Part shown: positions 24,509 to 33,997 of the stretch, in pieces
Layout: each line of letters opens with the position of its first letter
Numbering within the stretch: position 1 is the stretch's first letter
NCBI RefSeq assembly: GCF_028330765.1
Contig: NZ_JAQMTY010000096.1
Span: forward strand, 1 to 36,017
Length of the DNA stretch: 36,017 nt
Reading direction: 5' to 3'
Source of the DNA: Spirulina subsalsa CS-330
GTDB lineage: Bacteria; Cyanobacteriota; Cyanobacteriia; Cyanobacteriales; Spirulinaceae
Program-made: the position numbers and the translations under genes
Notes under the pieces: generated by a model
Databases searched by the model: none
Told to the model about the DNA's origin: nothing
What the model saw: the letters and a program-made list of their open reading frames with translations, nothing else

Positions 24509-25876
24509 ATGGGGGTTCAAATTCGGAAACCAATTTTAATCGGGGGCGTAGGGTTATCGTTTGCGCTCTGGGCTTGGATTTCCCTCCAGGATTCGCTATT
24601 GGATTGGGGGAGCGTGAGCCTCTGGGGATTGATGGCGATCGGGGGTGGGCTGTGGTGGTTACGACGCGATCGCCCCTCAACCCCCACCGTGGCCAAACCG
24701 CGATCGCCCCTCACCGCCGCCGACCTCACCACCGCGAAAACCCACCTCAACACCCTGCGCCACCTCCTCGCCACTGAATGCCCCCAGGTGGATCAACGGG
24801 CCTGGGATCAGGGGTTGGCGCAATTAGAGCAGGGCGACTCGTCCCCCTTCACCGCTGCGATCGTCGGCTCCCAATGGGTGGGTAAAACCGCCCTCCAGCA
24901 GGCTTTACCCCATGATCCCCCCTGGCACATTGTCGAAACCGCAACCCCGACGGCCCAGACTGCCGCCGTCTTGTATCTCGTCAATGGCGACCTCACCGCC
25001 GCTGAATTGCAGCACCTCCGCCAGTGGCAACAACAGCATTACCCGCTCCTGCTGATTCTCACCAAGCAAGACCAATACCCCGAAGAGATGCGGGCCATCC
25101 TCCTCGATACCCTGCGCCAACGGGTGCAGGGGTGGATTGCAGCGGCGGATGTGGTGGCGATCGCCGCCGCCCCCAGTCCGATCACCGTGCGTCAACATCA
25201 GGCCGACGGCTCGATCCGTGAATTCCAAGAACCCCGCCCCCCCGAATTGGGCAGCCTCCTCCCCCGCCTCGCTCAACTCACCACGGAAACAGAGGCGATC
25301 GCCCGCGCTCAACAGTGGCGGCAGGTGATGGCGATGCAAGGGGAGGTGAAAGCAGTGTTGAACGCGGCACGGCGCGATCGCGCCCTCCCCATTCTCGAAC
25401 GCTATCAATGGATCGCCGCCACCGCTGCCTTTGCCAACCCCGTCGCTGCCTTGGATCTCCTCGCCACCGTTGCGATTAACGCCCAATTACTCGTTGATCT
25501 CGCCCAAATCCACGGCCAACCCCTCAGCCTCGACCAAGCCAAACCGGCCGCCCGTTCGATCGGGGAACTCCTCCTCAAACTTGGCGCGGTGGAACTCTCC
25601 ACCCAAACGATCACCACTGTGCTCAAAAGTAGCCCGATCACCTACGCAGCCGGGGGGTTAGTCCAGGGCATCAGCGCGGCGTACCTAACGCGAATTGTGG
25701 GCTTGAGCCTGATCGACTATCTCCAACAACAAGACCCCACCCAACCGCCATCGGCCCTCAACTGGGACAGCCTCAGCCAGGGGATTCAAGGCGCGATCGC
25801 TCAAACCCAACAGGCGGGCAGGGTGGCGAGTTTTGTGGCGCAGATGCGATCGCGCCTCCTCAGTCAAGGGGCATAG
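24509..25876 (+). CDS. DUF697 membrane-associated GTPase-like protein
   Basis: A 455-residue protein. Two N-terminal hydrophobic segments (about 7-25 and 38-51) precede a P-loop domain with Walker A G120-S-Q-W-V-G-K-T127 and an N/TKxD-like TKQD (185-188). A DxxG element is not obvious. The C-terminal third (NPVAALDLLATVAINAQLLVDLAQIHGQPLSLDQAK through SLIDYLQQQD) is a DUF697 region, found in YcjF/Era-like GTPase proteins. A Shine-Dalgarno GGAGG stands before the ATG. Function is unknown; such proteins are widespread in cyanobacteria. It is convergent with pheT. Confidence 0.82.
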   Translation: MGVQIRKPILIGGVGLSFALWAWISLQDSLLDWGSVSLWGLMAIGGGLWWLRRDRPSTPTVAKPRSPLTAADLTTAKTHLNTLRHLLATECPQVDQRAWDQGLAQLEQGDSSPFTAAIVGSQWVGKTALQQALPHDPPWHIVETATPTAQTAAVLYLVNGDLTAAELQHLRQWQQQHYPLLLILTKQDQYPEEMRAILLDTLRQRVQGWIAAADVVAIAAAPSPITVRQHQADGSIREFQEPRPPELGSLLPRLAQLTTETEAIARAQQWRQVMAMQGEVKAVLNAARRDRALPILERYQWIAATAAFANPVAALDLLATVAINAQLLVDLAQIHGQPLSLDQAKPAARSIGELLLKLGAVELSTQTITTVLKSSPITYAAGGLVQGISAAYLTRIVGLSLIDYLQQQDPTQPPSALNWDSLSQGIQGAIAQTQQAGRVASFVAQMRSRLLSQGA

Positions 25877-25890
25877 CTTCTCATCATTGA

Positions 25891-25985
25891 TATAGCGGTT
25901 TTCATAAACTTGAGGTGTAAAGATCCCCCTCAATCCCCCTTAAAAAGGGGGAAGTGGCGTTCTCATCCTTTCGCAATCTTCTATA
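25891..25985. mobile_element. 95-bp MITE-like hairpin repeat between convergent genes
   Basis: It begins TATAGCGGTTTTC and ends TCTTCTATA. The ends resemble the TATAGC termini of the 93-bp elements at 225 and 3046, but the interior is different. The interior holds GATCCCCCTCAATCCCCC and a stem CCCCCTT/AAGGGGG (25935-25951, 3-base loop), a widely dispersed cyanobacterial repeat sequence as far as I can judge. Lying between the 3' ends of the DUF697 gene and pheT, the hairpin could also stop transcription in both directions. Confidence 0.5.
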
Positions 25986-25999
25986 GAATGCGCGTAACG

Positions 26000-28414
26000 T
26001 TAACTCCGCAAGGTGACGTTAAATTGACGGACGAGGGCATCGCGAATGGCTTGATGCACGGGGTCAACGTCGTCATCGGTGAGGGTGCGATCGCTGGCTC
26101 GGTAGGCCAAACTAAAGGCTAAACTCCGTTGCCCGTCGGGGACGTTTTCACCCCGATATTCGTCAAAGAGTTCAACGCCGGTTAGGAGGGTTTTGCCGGC
26201 GGTGAGCATGGCAGCACTGAGGTCGGCCACGGTGAGATCGACGGGGGCAAAGAAGGCTAAGTCACGCTCAACGGCGGGGTAAAGAGAGAAGCCTTGGAAA
26301 TCGGTTGTGCCTTGGGCGGCGATCGCCTCTAACAACACCGCTGCATCGAGTTGGAAGACATAAACCGCTGCGGGCAAGTCGCGATCGCGCTGCACTTCTG
26401 GATGGAGTTGCCCGAAAATGCCCAGGTTCTGATCGCCAATGTGGAGGGATGCCGTCCGGCCGGGATGGAGTTGGGGCGTGTCGGTGTGGGGTTGGTAGGT
26501 GACGGTGAGGTTGAGGGCTTGGAAGATGCTTTCGAGCACTCCTTTGGCTTCGTACCAGGTCAGGGGTTGACCCTTGCCGCCGCTGGCCCAGCGGCCCATC
26601 CCATCGCGATCGCCGCCGAGAATCCCTGCGATCGCATCTCGTTCACAGAGTTTTTCCCCATCTTTGTAGAACACACGGCCCCACTCAAAGCCATTTAACG
26701 CCCCATTGCCCCGCGACAGGTTATAGGCAAAGGCATCGATCAACCCAGAGATTAACTCATCGCGCAGGGCTGAATATTCACTCAGCAGCGGGTTAGCGAT
26801 CGTGATTTGGGCTTGTTCCGGCTTCACCAACGAATAATGCACCAATTCCGTTAGCCCAGCAGCGCGGCAGAGACTGCGGATCTGTTGACGGGCTTGGGTG
26901 GCAAAGGGAACCGTCCCCGGTTGGGTTTTGTTGGGGAGGGTGTCGCAAAAATGGTCGTAGCCGTAGAGCCGCGCCACTTCTTCAATCAGATCAATTTCTC
27001 GCTCTAAATCCCGATAGCGGTAGGGGGGAATCGTCACCGTCCATTCCTCCGGGGCGGTGGTGGCTAATTGACACCCCAAGGCGATTAAAATCCGCTCCAC
27101 ATCCGCAGCGGTAATCTCACCCGTCTGCACAGGGCCTAAAATTCGCTGCAACCGGGCCAAGCGGAGGGGAATCTGGCGGCTCCATTGGTCGGGAGCGGGG
27201 CGGCCATCGTGGCAACCCTGGGCGGTGACCGTGCCGCCAGCGAGATCGAGGATCAGGGCGATCGCACGATTCGCCGCCTGTGCTAATTCCGCTTGGTTTA
27301 CCCCCCGTTCATAGCGGGTGGAGGCTTCGGTGCGCAAACTTTGGGCGCGGGACGATCGCCGAATCGCCACCGCATCAAACAGGGCCGCTTCGAGGAGTAG
27401 ATTCACCGTGCCGCCATGGACTTCGCTACTGGCTCCCCCCATCACCCCGGCCAGGGCCACCGGGTGATCATTGGCGGTGATCAGCAGGTTTTGGGGCTGG
27501 AGGGGGCGGTCTTGGTCATCCAAGGTTTTGAGGGTTTCCCCGGCCTGGGCGAAGCGAACCCCAAGGGTGAGGGCTTCGGAGGCGGTGATGGCCTGGAGGC
27601 GATCGCAATCAAAGGCGTGTAACGGTTGCCCCCATTCCAGCAGCACATAGTTAGTAATATCCACCACATTATTAATCGGCCGCACCCCTGCCGCTTGGAG
27701 CCGGAACTGGAGCCAATCGGGAGAGGGCGCGATCGTCACCCCTGCGATCACTGTGCCGAAATAGGCCGGGCAGGCCGCTGATTCGGTCACCTGTACCGTG
27801 AGGCGATCGCTCATCGGAGCCGTCACCGCCGGAATGGTCGGCAACGTCACCACCGCATCCGTCAACGCCGCCACTTCCCGCGCAATCCCCACCACACTCA
27901 ACGCATCGGCCCGGTTCGCCGTCGAAGTCACATCCAGCACCACATCATCCAGCCCCAAGAGCGGCCGCACATCATCCCCCGGCGTTAAATCCGGCTGCGT
28001 AAAAACGTGAATCCCCTCGGAATCCTTCTCTAGCCCCAATTCTGACAGGGAACAAATCATCCCTTCGGACTTGATGCCGCGCAATTTTGTTTTCTTTAAC
28101 TTCAGGTCAATGGCCGGCAAATAGGTTTTCGGCAGTGCCACCGCCACCTGTTGCCCCGCCGCCACATTTTTCGCCCCACAGACGATCGTAGACGGCTCCG
28201 CTGCGCCCACATCCACCGTACAGACACTTAACTTATCCGCGTTGGGGTGCTGTTCTCGTGTCAGCACATGACCCACCACCACCCCATCGGCCCAGGTGCG
28301 GCGGTCTTCAATACCCTCCACTTCAAACCCGGCAATGGTCAGAATTTTGGCAAGTTCTTCCGGAGTAAGGCTGAGGGGAACGAATGTCTGTAACCAGTGA
28401 ACGGAAACCAGCAT
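26000..28414 (-). CDS. pheT: Phenylalanine--tRNA ligase beta subunit
   Basis: An 804-residue beta subunit of the alpha2beta2 enzyme that charges tRNA-Phe. Domains in order are an N-terminal region, the OB-fold tRNA-binding domain (about 40-150; [21 protein letters not shown]), the B3/B4 editing region (about 210-390), B5 (about 410-480; [30 protein letters not shown]), the catalytic-like core (ERDLAFF nearby) and a C-terminal ferredoxin-fold anticodon-binding domain (about 710-804). The length is normal. pheS is not adjacent, as is usual in cyanobacteria. It is transcribed away from the SpkB-like gene, with a 495-bp divergent region. Confidence 0.97.
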   Translation of the reverse strand: MLVSVHWLQTFVPLSLTPEELAKILTIAGFEVEGIEDRRTWADGVVVGHVLTREQHPNADKLSVCTVDVGAAEPSTIVCGAKNVAAGQQVAVALPKTYLPAIDLKLKKTKLRGIKSEGMICSLSELGLEKDSEGIHVFTQPDLTPGDDVRPLLGLDDVVLDVTSTANRADALSVVGIAREVAALTDAVVTLPTIPAVTAPMSDRLTVQVTESAACPAYFGTVIAGVTIAPSPDWLQFRLQAAGVRPINNVVDITNYVLLEWGQPLHAFDCDRLQAITASEALTLGVRFAQAGETLKTLDDQDRPLQPQNLLITANDHPVALAGVMGGASSEVHGGTVNLLLEAALFDAVAIRRSSRAQSLRTEASTRYERGVNQAELAQAANRAIALILDLAGGTVTAQGCHDGRPAPDQWSRQIPLRLARLQRILGPVQTGEITAADVERILIALGCQLATTAPEEWTVTIPPYRYRDLEREIDLIEEVARLYGYDHFCDTLPNKTQPGTVPFATQARQQIRSLCRAAGLTELVHYSLVKPEQAQITIANPLLSEYSALRDELISGLIDAFAYNLSRGNGALNGFEWGRVFYKDGEKLCERDAIAGILGGDRDGMGRWASGGKGQPLTWYEAKGVLESIFQALNLTVTYQPHTDTPQLHPGRTASLHIGDQNLGIFGQLHPEVQRDRDLPAAVYVFQLDAAVLLEAIAAQGTTDFQGFSLYPAVERDLAFFAPVDLTVADLSAAMLTAGKTLLTGVELFDEYRGENVPDGQRSLAFSLAYRASDRTLTDDDVDPVHQAIRDALVRQFNVTLRS

Positions 28415-28909
28415 GAGTAATGTTGTTTCTTGAAAAAGACCCGACTATCCATAGTACCGTTTTGCCCTGCGTTCCGACACAGATGCCCAAAACTCGCGTT
28501 CAACCCTGTTGCGGCTCCGGAATTCCTGTGGGGCGATTGAGGGAGAGCGGGATGGTTTTAGGACTGTTGTGATCGAGGGTGATCGAGGGTCAGGGACTAT
28601 TCTAGCCAGGGATTGTTTCAGTGTCTGTATTTACACTGAACATTTTCGCTGTGGAAATGAATAGTAATGGTGTATTTTTCTGGCCAAAATAAACGCAACT
28701 ATTTGTTACAGAATGATGCTGAGAGGGGGACTCGATGCGGCAGAGCAAGAGACTTTGAGGAAAAGTAGGATATGCTATTGATGAGAGAGGAGTTGAGGTG
28801 TTGATCACCTTAACAGCACTGATTGGTGGGGACTAGAACTGAGGGGAATGACCCCTACCCCTTACTCAATACTTACTCTTGACAACGCTGCTGCTTTTGA
28901 GAACGCTGC
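28415..28909. other. Divergent intergenic region pheT / SpkB-like kinase
   Basis: 495 bp with no convincing gene. It includes a perfect tandem 10-mer GATCGAGGGT (28571-28590) and an AT-rich stretch (28620-28710). The repeated ACGCTGC sits immediately before the kinase start. Promoters for both genes should lie here, but no clear -35/-10 pair with proper spacing was seen. Confidence 0.5.
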
Positions 28910-30547
28910 ATGAGTTACTGTCTCAATCCCTCCTGTACTCAACCAAAGAACCCTGATTCGGCCGAAGTTTGTCAGACTTGTGGTTCTAAGATGTTGATGC
29001 GCGATCGCTACCGTGGAGTGAAGTCTCTCGGCCAAGGGGGCTTTGGAACCACCTTCCTCGCCTTAGATCACGGCCTGCCGGGGCATCCCCCCTGCGTGAT
29101 TAAGCAACTCCGTCCGTCTAGCAATGATCCGCAAATCTTCCAGATGGCGAAGGAGCTGTTTGAGCGGGAAGCTGAAACCCTGGGCAAAATTGGGAATCAT
29201 CCCCAAGTTCCCCGCCTGCTCGACTACTTTGAATATAACAAGGATTTTTATCTCGTCCAAGAATATGTCAAAGGGCTGAATCTACAACAGGAAATTAAGC
29301 GTCACGGGCCGATTATTGAAGCCGGAGCACGGCAATTTCTGAGTGAGATTTTGCCGATGATTCAATACATTCATGAGAGTAAAGTTATTCACCGCGACAT
29401 TAAACCGGCTAACTTAATTCGGCGTGAACAGGATAAAAAGCTCGTCTTGATTGACTTTGGTGCCGTTAAAAATAAGGTCAATCCCCAAAATTCCACCAAT
29501 AGCTCTGATCAAACGGCTCTCACGTCCTTTGCGATCGGGACTCCCGGCTTTGCACCTCCGGAGCAGATGGCGTTACGCCCCGTTTTTGCCAGCGATATTT
29601 ATGCGATCGGGGTGACTTGCATCTATCTCCTCACGGGAAAGTCGCCGAAGGATCTAGACTATGATCAAAAAACTGGGGAAATGCTGTGGCGCAAGGATGT
29701 GGATATTTCCGATAATTTTGCCAATGTTTTGAAAAAAATGTTGGAAGTTTCGGTTCGACACCGCTATCAAAATGCCCAAGAGGTTTTGAATGCGCTCGAT
29801 ATGGAACCGTACATGGATGACTTGGCGAAGTCGTTGGTGACGGCCCCGAATCCGAATTCGGGGGGAAATCTTGCCAGTTCTAGCGATGATGAGGTGATGC
29901 CGGCTTCGTCGCCCACTCTGTCGGCCACGGAGCGCCTAGCGATGAAGCTCCGAGAACGACGGGCCCGCCGTCAAAAGACGGGCGGGGGTGCAAATATGGA
30001 TGCGATGGGTGGGGAGAAATATCCCGGCCGTGGTTCCAGTGCGGCGGGACGCAGTACCGCGAGTCGGCTGCCGGATTCTGCGAGCGGTAATCCGGGGAGT
30101 CGGCGGCGGGCGGCGGCGCGGCTGGATGTGGAAACGGTTTTGACGGCTTACACGAAGGGGCGGCGGGATTTTGCCCAACAGAATCTGAGTCAGTTGAAGC
30201 TGATGGAGGCTAATTTAGAGGGTGGGATTTTTCACCAGTCTAAGTTGCGCAAGACGAATTTACAGAAGGCGAATTTGGCGGGTACTGATTTTGGCCGGGC
30301 GAGCTTGGCGGGGGCGAATTTGCGTGATGCGAATTTGGGGCGGTCTTATATGGCGGGGTCGGATTTGGAGGGGGCGGACTTGCGGGGGGCGGATCTCAGC
30401 CATGCGAATTTAAGTCGGGCCAATTTGCGGGGGGCGAATTTGTGCGGGGCGAATTTGACGAATGCGAAGATCTCGGAGGATCAACTGGCGATGGCAAAAA
30501 CGAACTGGTCTACGGTTTTACCTCACGGTCGTCGCGGGTTTTGGTAG
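28910..30547 (+). CDS. spkB: SpkB-like Ser/Thr protein kinase with Cys motif and pentapeptide repeats
   Basis: A 545-residue Hanks-type kinase. The N-terminus has a zinc-ribbon-like cysteine set, C4, C9, C21 and C24 (C-x4-C-x11-C-x2-C). The kinase domain (about 34-290) has GQGGFGTTF, K65 in CVIKQL, the catalytic HRDIKPAN (161-168), D182-F-G and APPE. A low-complexity linker (about 300-400) follows. Residues 425-520 are pentapeptide repeats of the A(N/D)LxG type (EANL, KANLAG, GANLRD, GADLRG, RANLRG, GANLCG). The architecture matches Synechocystis SpkB, a kinase implicated in oxidative-stress responses. A secreted or periplasmic protein gene follows 45 bp downstream. Confidence 0.9.
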   Translation: MSYCLNPSCTQPKNPDSAEVCQTCGSKMLMRDRYRGVKSLGQGGFGTTFLALDHGLPGHPPCVIKQLRPSSNDPQIFQMAKELFEREAETLGKIGNHPQVPRLLDYFEYNKDFYLVQEYVKGLNLQQEIKRHGPIIEAGARQFLSEILPMIQYIHESKVIHRDIKPANLIRREQDKKLVLIDFGAVKNKVNPQNSTNSSDQTALTSFAIGTPGFAPPEQMALRPVFASDIYAIGVTCIYLLTGKSPKDLDYDQKTGEMLWRKDVDISDNFANVLKKMLEVSVRHRYQNAQEVLNALDMEPYMDDLAKSLVTAPNPNSGGNLASSSDDEVMPASSPTLSATERLAMKLRERRARRQKTGGGANMDAMGGEKYPGRGSSAAGRSTASRLPDSASGNPGSRRRAAARLDVETVLTAYTKGRRDFAQQNLSQLKLMEANLEGGIFHQSKLRKTNLQKANLAGTDFGRASLAGANLRDANLGRSYMAGSDLEGADLRGADLSHANLSRANLRGANLCGANLTNAKISEDQLAMAKTNWSTVLPHGRRGFW

Positions 30548-30592
30548 GAAAGGGTGGAATAATGGTAGTAGCAAATTAAGCAACAATTTTGC

Positions 30593-31219
30593 ATGAAACG
30601 TTTTCAGATTTGGTTATTTTCGATCGCGCTTGTGATTGTCACGGGTTTATCTAGTTTTCAATGGGGGATGGCTTCAGCCCAGGCCCAGCAAGTGACGGTT
30701 AATGATGAGTTTACTCGTATTGCGGAGCAATGTTTAACGGCTGCTGATGCGTCGGTGGCCTTGCAAGCGTGCGATCGCGCCCTTGCGATTAATGATGAAG
30801 ATCCGATGCCCTGGTATGGCAAGGTTAAGGCTCTCAGTACCTTAGGGCGTACCGCTGAAGCCGATGCCGCTCTCCGGCGGTTTGATTTTGTCGGCCGCTA
30901 TTACAATGGCATGTTGCGGCCGATCCAATTGCTGCAACGGCGGATCTTGCTGGCGGATCTCGTGGGGAGTGCTGAGCGAGCGGCTGAATTGGATCGCGAA
31001 ATTGCCGAAGTGGGTGGCCAGTTGAACAGTTTAAGTGGAGATGAGCGGACTCAGGCTCAAGCCTACCTCCAACGCTTACAAAGTATCCAAGAAGATTATC
31101 AACAGGTGCAAAGCAATCCTGAACTGTTGCAACAACTGGAAAGCAATATGATTCAAACGATGGTCGAACTGCGGCGGGGGTTTGTGGAAGCCAATGCCCG
31201 TTTAAATGCGGCGGACTAA
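30593..31219 (+). CDS. Exported hypothetical protein, TPR-like and coiled-coil
   Basis: A 208-residue protein with a clear signal peptide: KR, a hydrophobic core (IWLFSIALVIVTGLSSF) and a likely cleavage near ASAQAQ. The mature part begins with a TPR-like pair of helices (AEQCLTAADASVALQACDRALAINDEDPMPWYGKVKALSTLGRTAEADAALRRFDFV). It continues as amphipathic helices rich in Q, L and E (LQRLQSIQEDYQQVQSNPELLQQLESNMIQTMVELRRGF). It should lie in the periplasm. It is 45 bp downstream of the SpkB-like kinase, followed by a T-rich terminator, so the two are probably one transcript. No function recognised. Confidence 0.78.
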   Translation: MKRFQIWLFSIALVIVTGLSSFQWGMASAQAQQVTVNDEFTRIAEQCLTAADASVALQACDRALAINDEDPMPWYGKVKALSTLGRTAEADAALRRFDFVGRYYNGMLRPIQLLQRRILLADLVGSAERAAELDREIAEVGGQLNSLSGDERTQAQAYLQRLQSIQEDYQQVQSNPELLQQLESNMIQTMVELRRGFVEANARLNAAD

Positions 31220-31249
31220 GGGTTAGATTGTATCATTATCCTGAGGATG

Positions 31250-31285
31250 CCTCTCATGCCGTAACTGGGTGAGGGGATTTTTTTT
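31250..31285 (+). terminator. Intrinsic terminator after the exported-protein gene
   Basis: The arms CCTCTCA and TGAGGGG (one G-U pair) enclose a 13-base loop and are followed by ATTTTTTTT. The hairpin starts 30 bases after the stop at 31219. Confidence 0.7.
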
Positions 31286-31306
31286 AGGTGCGATCGCCGT
31301 CTCGGT

Positions 31307-32164
31307 TCAAAGTTGATCAATCATCCGGGCCGCTTGTCCCCCGTAGCCGCCGCCGAACAGGTTGAAGTGGTTGAGGATGTGGTAGAGGTTGTAGAGTTTT
31401 TTGCGCTGGGGATAGCCGGAATCTAGGGGAAACACGGCTTCATAACCGCTGTAAAAGGCTGCGGGAAAGCCGCCGAACAGTTCCGTCATCGCAATGTCGG
31501 TTTCGCGATCGCCCCAATAGAGTGCCGGGTCAAGAATGACGGGAACGCCATCCACAGTACAGGCCGCATTCCCCGACCAGAGATCGCCGTGAACCAGGGA
31601 GGGTTGGGGGTGATGATCGGCGAGGAGGTCGCGCACCTTCTCGATCACAGTGGCGGTGGCCGGAAACGAACCGCCGCGACGATTCGCGAGGCGCAGTTGA
31701 AACCCGATCCGATGCTCTGCGAAAAAGTCCGCCCAAGAATCTGTCCAGGTGTTGATTTGGGGCGTGGAACCGATGGTGTTGTTTTGATCCCAGCCGAATT
31801 GATCAGACCCGGCCACACGATGGAGGGCGGCAAGATCTCGCCCCATGGCCGTCCAACTTTGGGATGTGCCCCGGCCAAAGTTGAGCCATTCCATCACAAT
31901 GTAGCTGGAGCGATCGGCCACGCCCACGCCGATAGGGTGCGGGACGCGAATGGTGTGGGTGGCGGCCATTTGACGCAGGGCCCGGGCTTCGGCCTGGAAC
32001 ATGGCTTCTTGGTGGGCTGCGTTGAGTTTGATGAAGTAGCTGCGATCGCCGTCACTGATGCGATAGCCCTGATTGATGCAGCCCCCACCCACGGATTGGC
32101 GATCCTGAATCGTGAATGGCTGATCTGTCCAAGTGGTAATCTGTTGGGCAATTTGATCCCACAT
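31307..32164 (-). CDS. Fructosamine kinase family protein
   Basis: A 285-residue kinase of the fructosamine-3-kinase/aminoglycoside phosphotransferase fold. K46 is in YFIKLN. The catalytic loop is H192-G-D-L-W-S-G-N199, and the metal-binding D212 is in VILDPALYWGDRETDIAM. The segment PLYxxYHILNHFNLFGGGY near the end is typical of the family. These enzymes phosphorylate ketoamines on glycated proteins so that they break down, or act on related small molecules; bacterial substrates are not settled. It converges on the exported-protein gene. Confidence 0.93.
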   Translation of the reverse strand: MWDQIAQQITTWTDQPFTIQDRQSVGGGCINQGYRISDGDRSYFIKLNAAHQEAMFQAEARALRQMAATHTIRVPHPIGVGVADRSSYIVMEWLNFGRGTSQSWTAMGRDLAALHRVAGSDQFGWDQNNTIGSTPQINTWTDSWADFFAEHRIGFQLRLANRRGGSFPATATVIEKVRDLLADHHPQPSLVHGDLWSGNAACTVDGVPVILDPALYWGDRETDIAMTELFGGFPAAFYSGYEAVFPLDSGYPQRKKLYNLYHILNHFNLFGGGYGGQAARMIDQL

Positions 32165-32253
32165 AGTCCTCCGGTCTTAGGGTGTGGTGCTGTTTCCCTC
32201 CCGTGCTTGATCCGTGGGACGGGGATGCGCGGGGAAAACGGCTCAAAATTAGC

Positions 32254-32277
32254 GTAGCGCAGGTTGACCTGCGCTAC
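32254..32277 (-). terminator. 24-bp palindrome downstream of clpP, possible terminator or dispersed repeat
   Basis: The perfect 11-bp arms GTAGCGCAGGT and ACCTGCGCTAC are separated by two bases. On the minus strand it follows clpP by 45 bases and is trailed by GCTAATTTT. Such perfect short palindromes also occur as dispersed repeats in cyanobacteria. Confidence 0.5.
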
Positions 32278-32321
32278 AGCTTTGACGATCTCAAACGGGA
32301 GGCGCGATCGCCCCCCTGCCC

Positions 32322-32918
32322 TTAAACCGGCTGACTCGCCGACGGTCGCCGATCAATCACCTCATCAATCAGCCCATAGTCCTTCGACTCCTGCGCCGAC
32401 ATGAAAAAGTCGCGGTCGGTATCCCGCTCGATCCGGTCGAGGGGTTGCCCGGTGTGGTTCGCCAAATGTTGATTGAGCAAGGCTTTGAGATAGAGAATTT
32501 CCTTGGCTTGAATTTCAATATCCGTCGCTTGGCCCTGGGCCCCGCCGAGGGGTTGATGGATCATAATCCGGGAATGGGGCAAACTCCGGCGTTTGCCCTT
32601 CGCGCCCGCACTCAACAAAAAGGCCCCCATACTCGCCGCCAAACCCACACAGATCGTGGATACATCGGGGCGAATTTGATTCATCGTGTCAAAAATGCCC
32701 ATCCCCGCCGACACGGAGCCGCCGGGAGAGTTGATATAGAGGTAAATATCTTTTTCCGAATCATCGGCTTCCAGGAAAAGGAGTTGAGCGACGATCAGGT
32801 TCGCTAACTCATCGGTGACGGGTTGGCCGAGAAAGACAATCCGTTCCCGCAGGAGACGGGAGTAGATGTCAAAGGCGCGATCGCCGCGCCCGGAGGATTC
32901 AATAACGGTTGGGATCAT
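32322..32918 (-). CDS. clpP: ATP-dependent Clp protease proteolytic subunit ClpP
   Basis: A 198-residue serine protease subunit. The catalytic triad is S96 (GLAASMGAF), H121 (IMIHQPLGG) and D170 (RDTDRDFF), spaced as in E. coli Clp[15 protein letters not shown] and [14 protein letters not shown] are standard. It forms tetradecameric chambers with a Clp ATPase. A Shine-Dalgarno-like AGGA is upstream. Cyanobacteria have several clpP paralogues plus a ClpR; this one retains all catalytic residues. No clpX follows. Confidence 0.97.
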   Translation of the reverse strand: MIPTVIESSGRGDRAFDIYSRLLRERIVFLGQPVTDELANLIVAQLLFLEADDSEKDIYLYINSPGGSVSAGMGIFDTMNQIRPDVSTICVGLAASMGAFLLSAGAKGKRRSLPHSRIMIHQPLGGAQGQATDIEIQAKEILYLKALLNQHLANHTGQPLDRIERDTDRDFFMSAQESKDYGLIDEVIDRRPSASQPV

Positions 32919-32995
32919 CGTCTATCCTGCTTCTGGTTCCAGTGGTTTTGTTCGATTTTAGCGAGTTCTCAGGGCAAACCGGGGAAACGTTGAGA

Positions 32996-33997
32996 TTACG
33001 CCCCTTTGATCCGCCGTCGGCTTGTCTTCTCTTTGACTATCGTTGCCGGTGGGTTCGCATAGCGGCGCACCACATTATTAAAGGTTTGGGCGACGCAAGT
33101 GCCGGTAGCCGCACTAACGATGGAAATGGTGAATTCAATCGTGTGCTCCGGCGTGGTGACGCGATCGCACGCCTCCCGCACATTATTTTCAATCCGCTTA
33201 AATAAATTACGGGCATATTCATCCACATTCGCCAAGCTCACCCCCGGCAAACAGCCCATCGCCACCATTTTTTCCAGCAAATCAATCTTATTAATAATCA
33301 ACGTCACATTCAGCAAATTCTTGCTATAGACCGTCGCAAACACAATCTCTAAAATGGCCGGCACAATATATTCCATGTGCTGCTCAACCCGTTTGCGAAT
33401 CTTATTTTCCGTATCCGTGGACAGCCATTCGATCAATTCTTCGGTATTTAACGGCTGATTATTGCGTTCAATCCGAGGCGCAATATCCACAATAAACAGC
33501 ACCCCATTCACCAAGCGCTTACCCGGATCTCCAACCACCTGAGACGAGACATTCAGGGTATTTTGAGACGGAGACTGACCCTGATAGTCCGAAATGATTA
33601 CATTACATTTGCGCTTCGTTTCAAGATCGATATAGCGCTCAGACGCATAATAGGCAAAATCCTTCGTCGATTGTTCCGGGCGAATATCTCCTCCCAACCA
33701 ACTTTTAATCAGCGTCGTTTTACCACTACCGCCCCGACCATAGAGATAGAAGCGACAAGCTGGTTTTTTCAGAATTGCATCACTGCGAAACCCTTCTACT
33801 AAATCACTATAAAAATCGGTCGTTGAACCCACCGAAATAATTACCGTCACAGCAACAAGCAAAATACTGATCAAGATAGGGCCGGTGATATCGCTAAAGC
33901 CACTACTGATAAATAGAACAGCCGCCATGGCACACAGTACCAATACGACGAAAATCAATATTCTGCGTCCTGTCATGTTGTCGTCAAGAATTTGCAA
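32996..33997 (-). CDS. Membrane-anchored GTPase-like protein
   Basis: A 333-residue protein. Two N-terminal transmembrane segments (about 12-32 and 38-56) are followed by a G domain with all diagnostic motifs: G1 G87-R-G-G-S-G-K-T94, a DxxG-like G3 D137-Y-Q-G-Q141, G4 N236-K-I-D239 and a SAA G5-like (295-297). The stretch LVNGVLFIVDIAPR matches the strand before the switch region in small GTPases. The C-terminus is basic (KEKTSRRRIKGA). It is not a standard Era, Rab-like or DUF697 family as far as I can see. The DNA is AT-richer than its neighbours and holds few HIP1 sites. Alternative start at residue 8. Function is unknown; GTP rather than ATP use is inferred from NKID. Confidence 0.72.
   Translation of the reverse strand: MQILDDNMTGRRILIFVVLVLCAMAAVLFISSGFSDITGPILISILLVAVTVIISVGSTTDFYSDLVEGFRSDAILKKPACRFYLYGRGGSGKTTLIKSWLGGDIRPEQSTKDFAYYASERYIDLETKRKCNVIISDYQGQSPSQNTLNVSSQVVGDPGKRLVNGVLFIVDIAPRIERNNQPLNTEELIEWLSTDTENKIRKRVEQHMEYIVPAILEIVFATVYSKNLLNVTLIINKIDLLEKMVAMGCLPGVSLANVDEYARNLFKRIENNVREACDRVTTPEHTIEFTISIVSAATGTCVAQTFNNVVRRYANPPATIVKEKTSRRRIKGA

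Noticed and set aside
28602-28808. Minus-strand 68-codon frame in the pheT/spkB gap
   Set aside because: No ribosome site, no domain, ordinary residue mix for AT-rich non-coding DNA.
28879-28909. TTGACA as a -35 box for the SpkB-like gene
   Set aside because: No TATAAT-like hexamer follows at about 17 bases; the start codon is too close.
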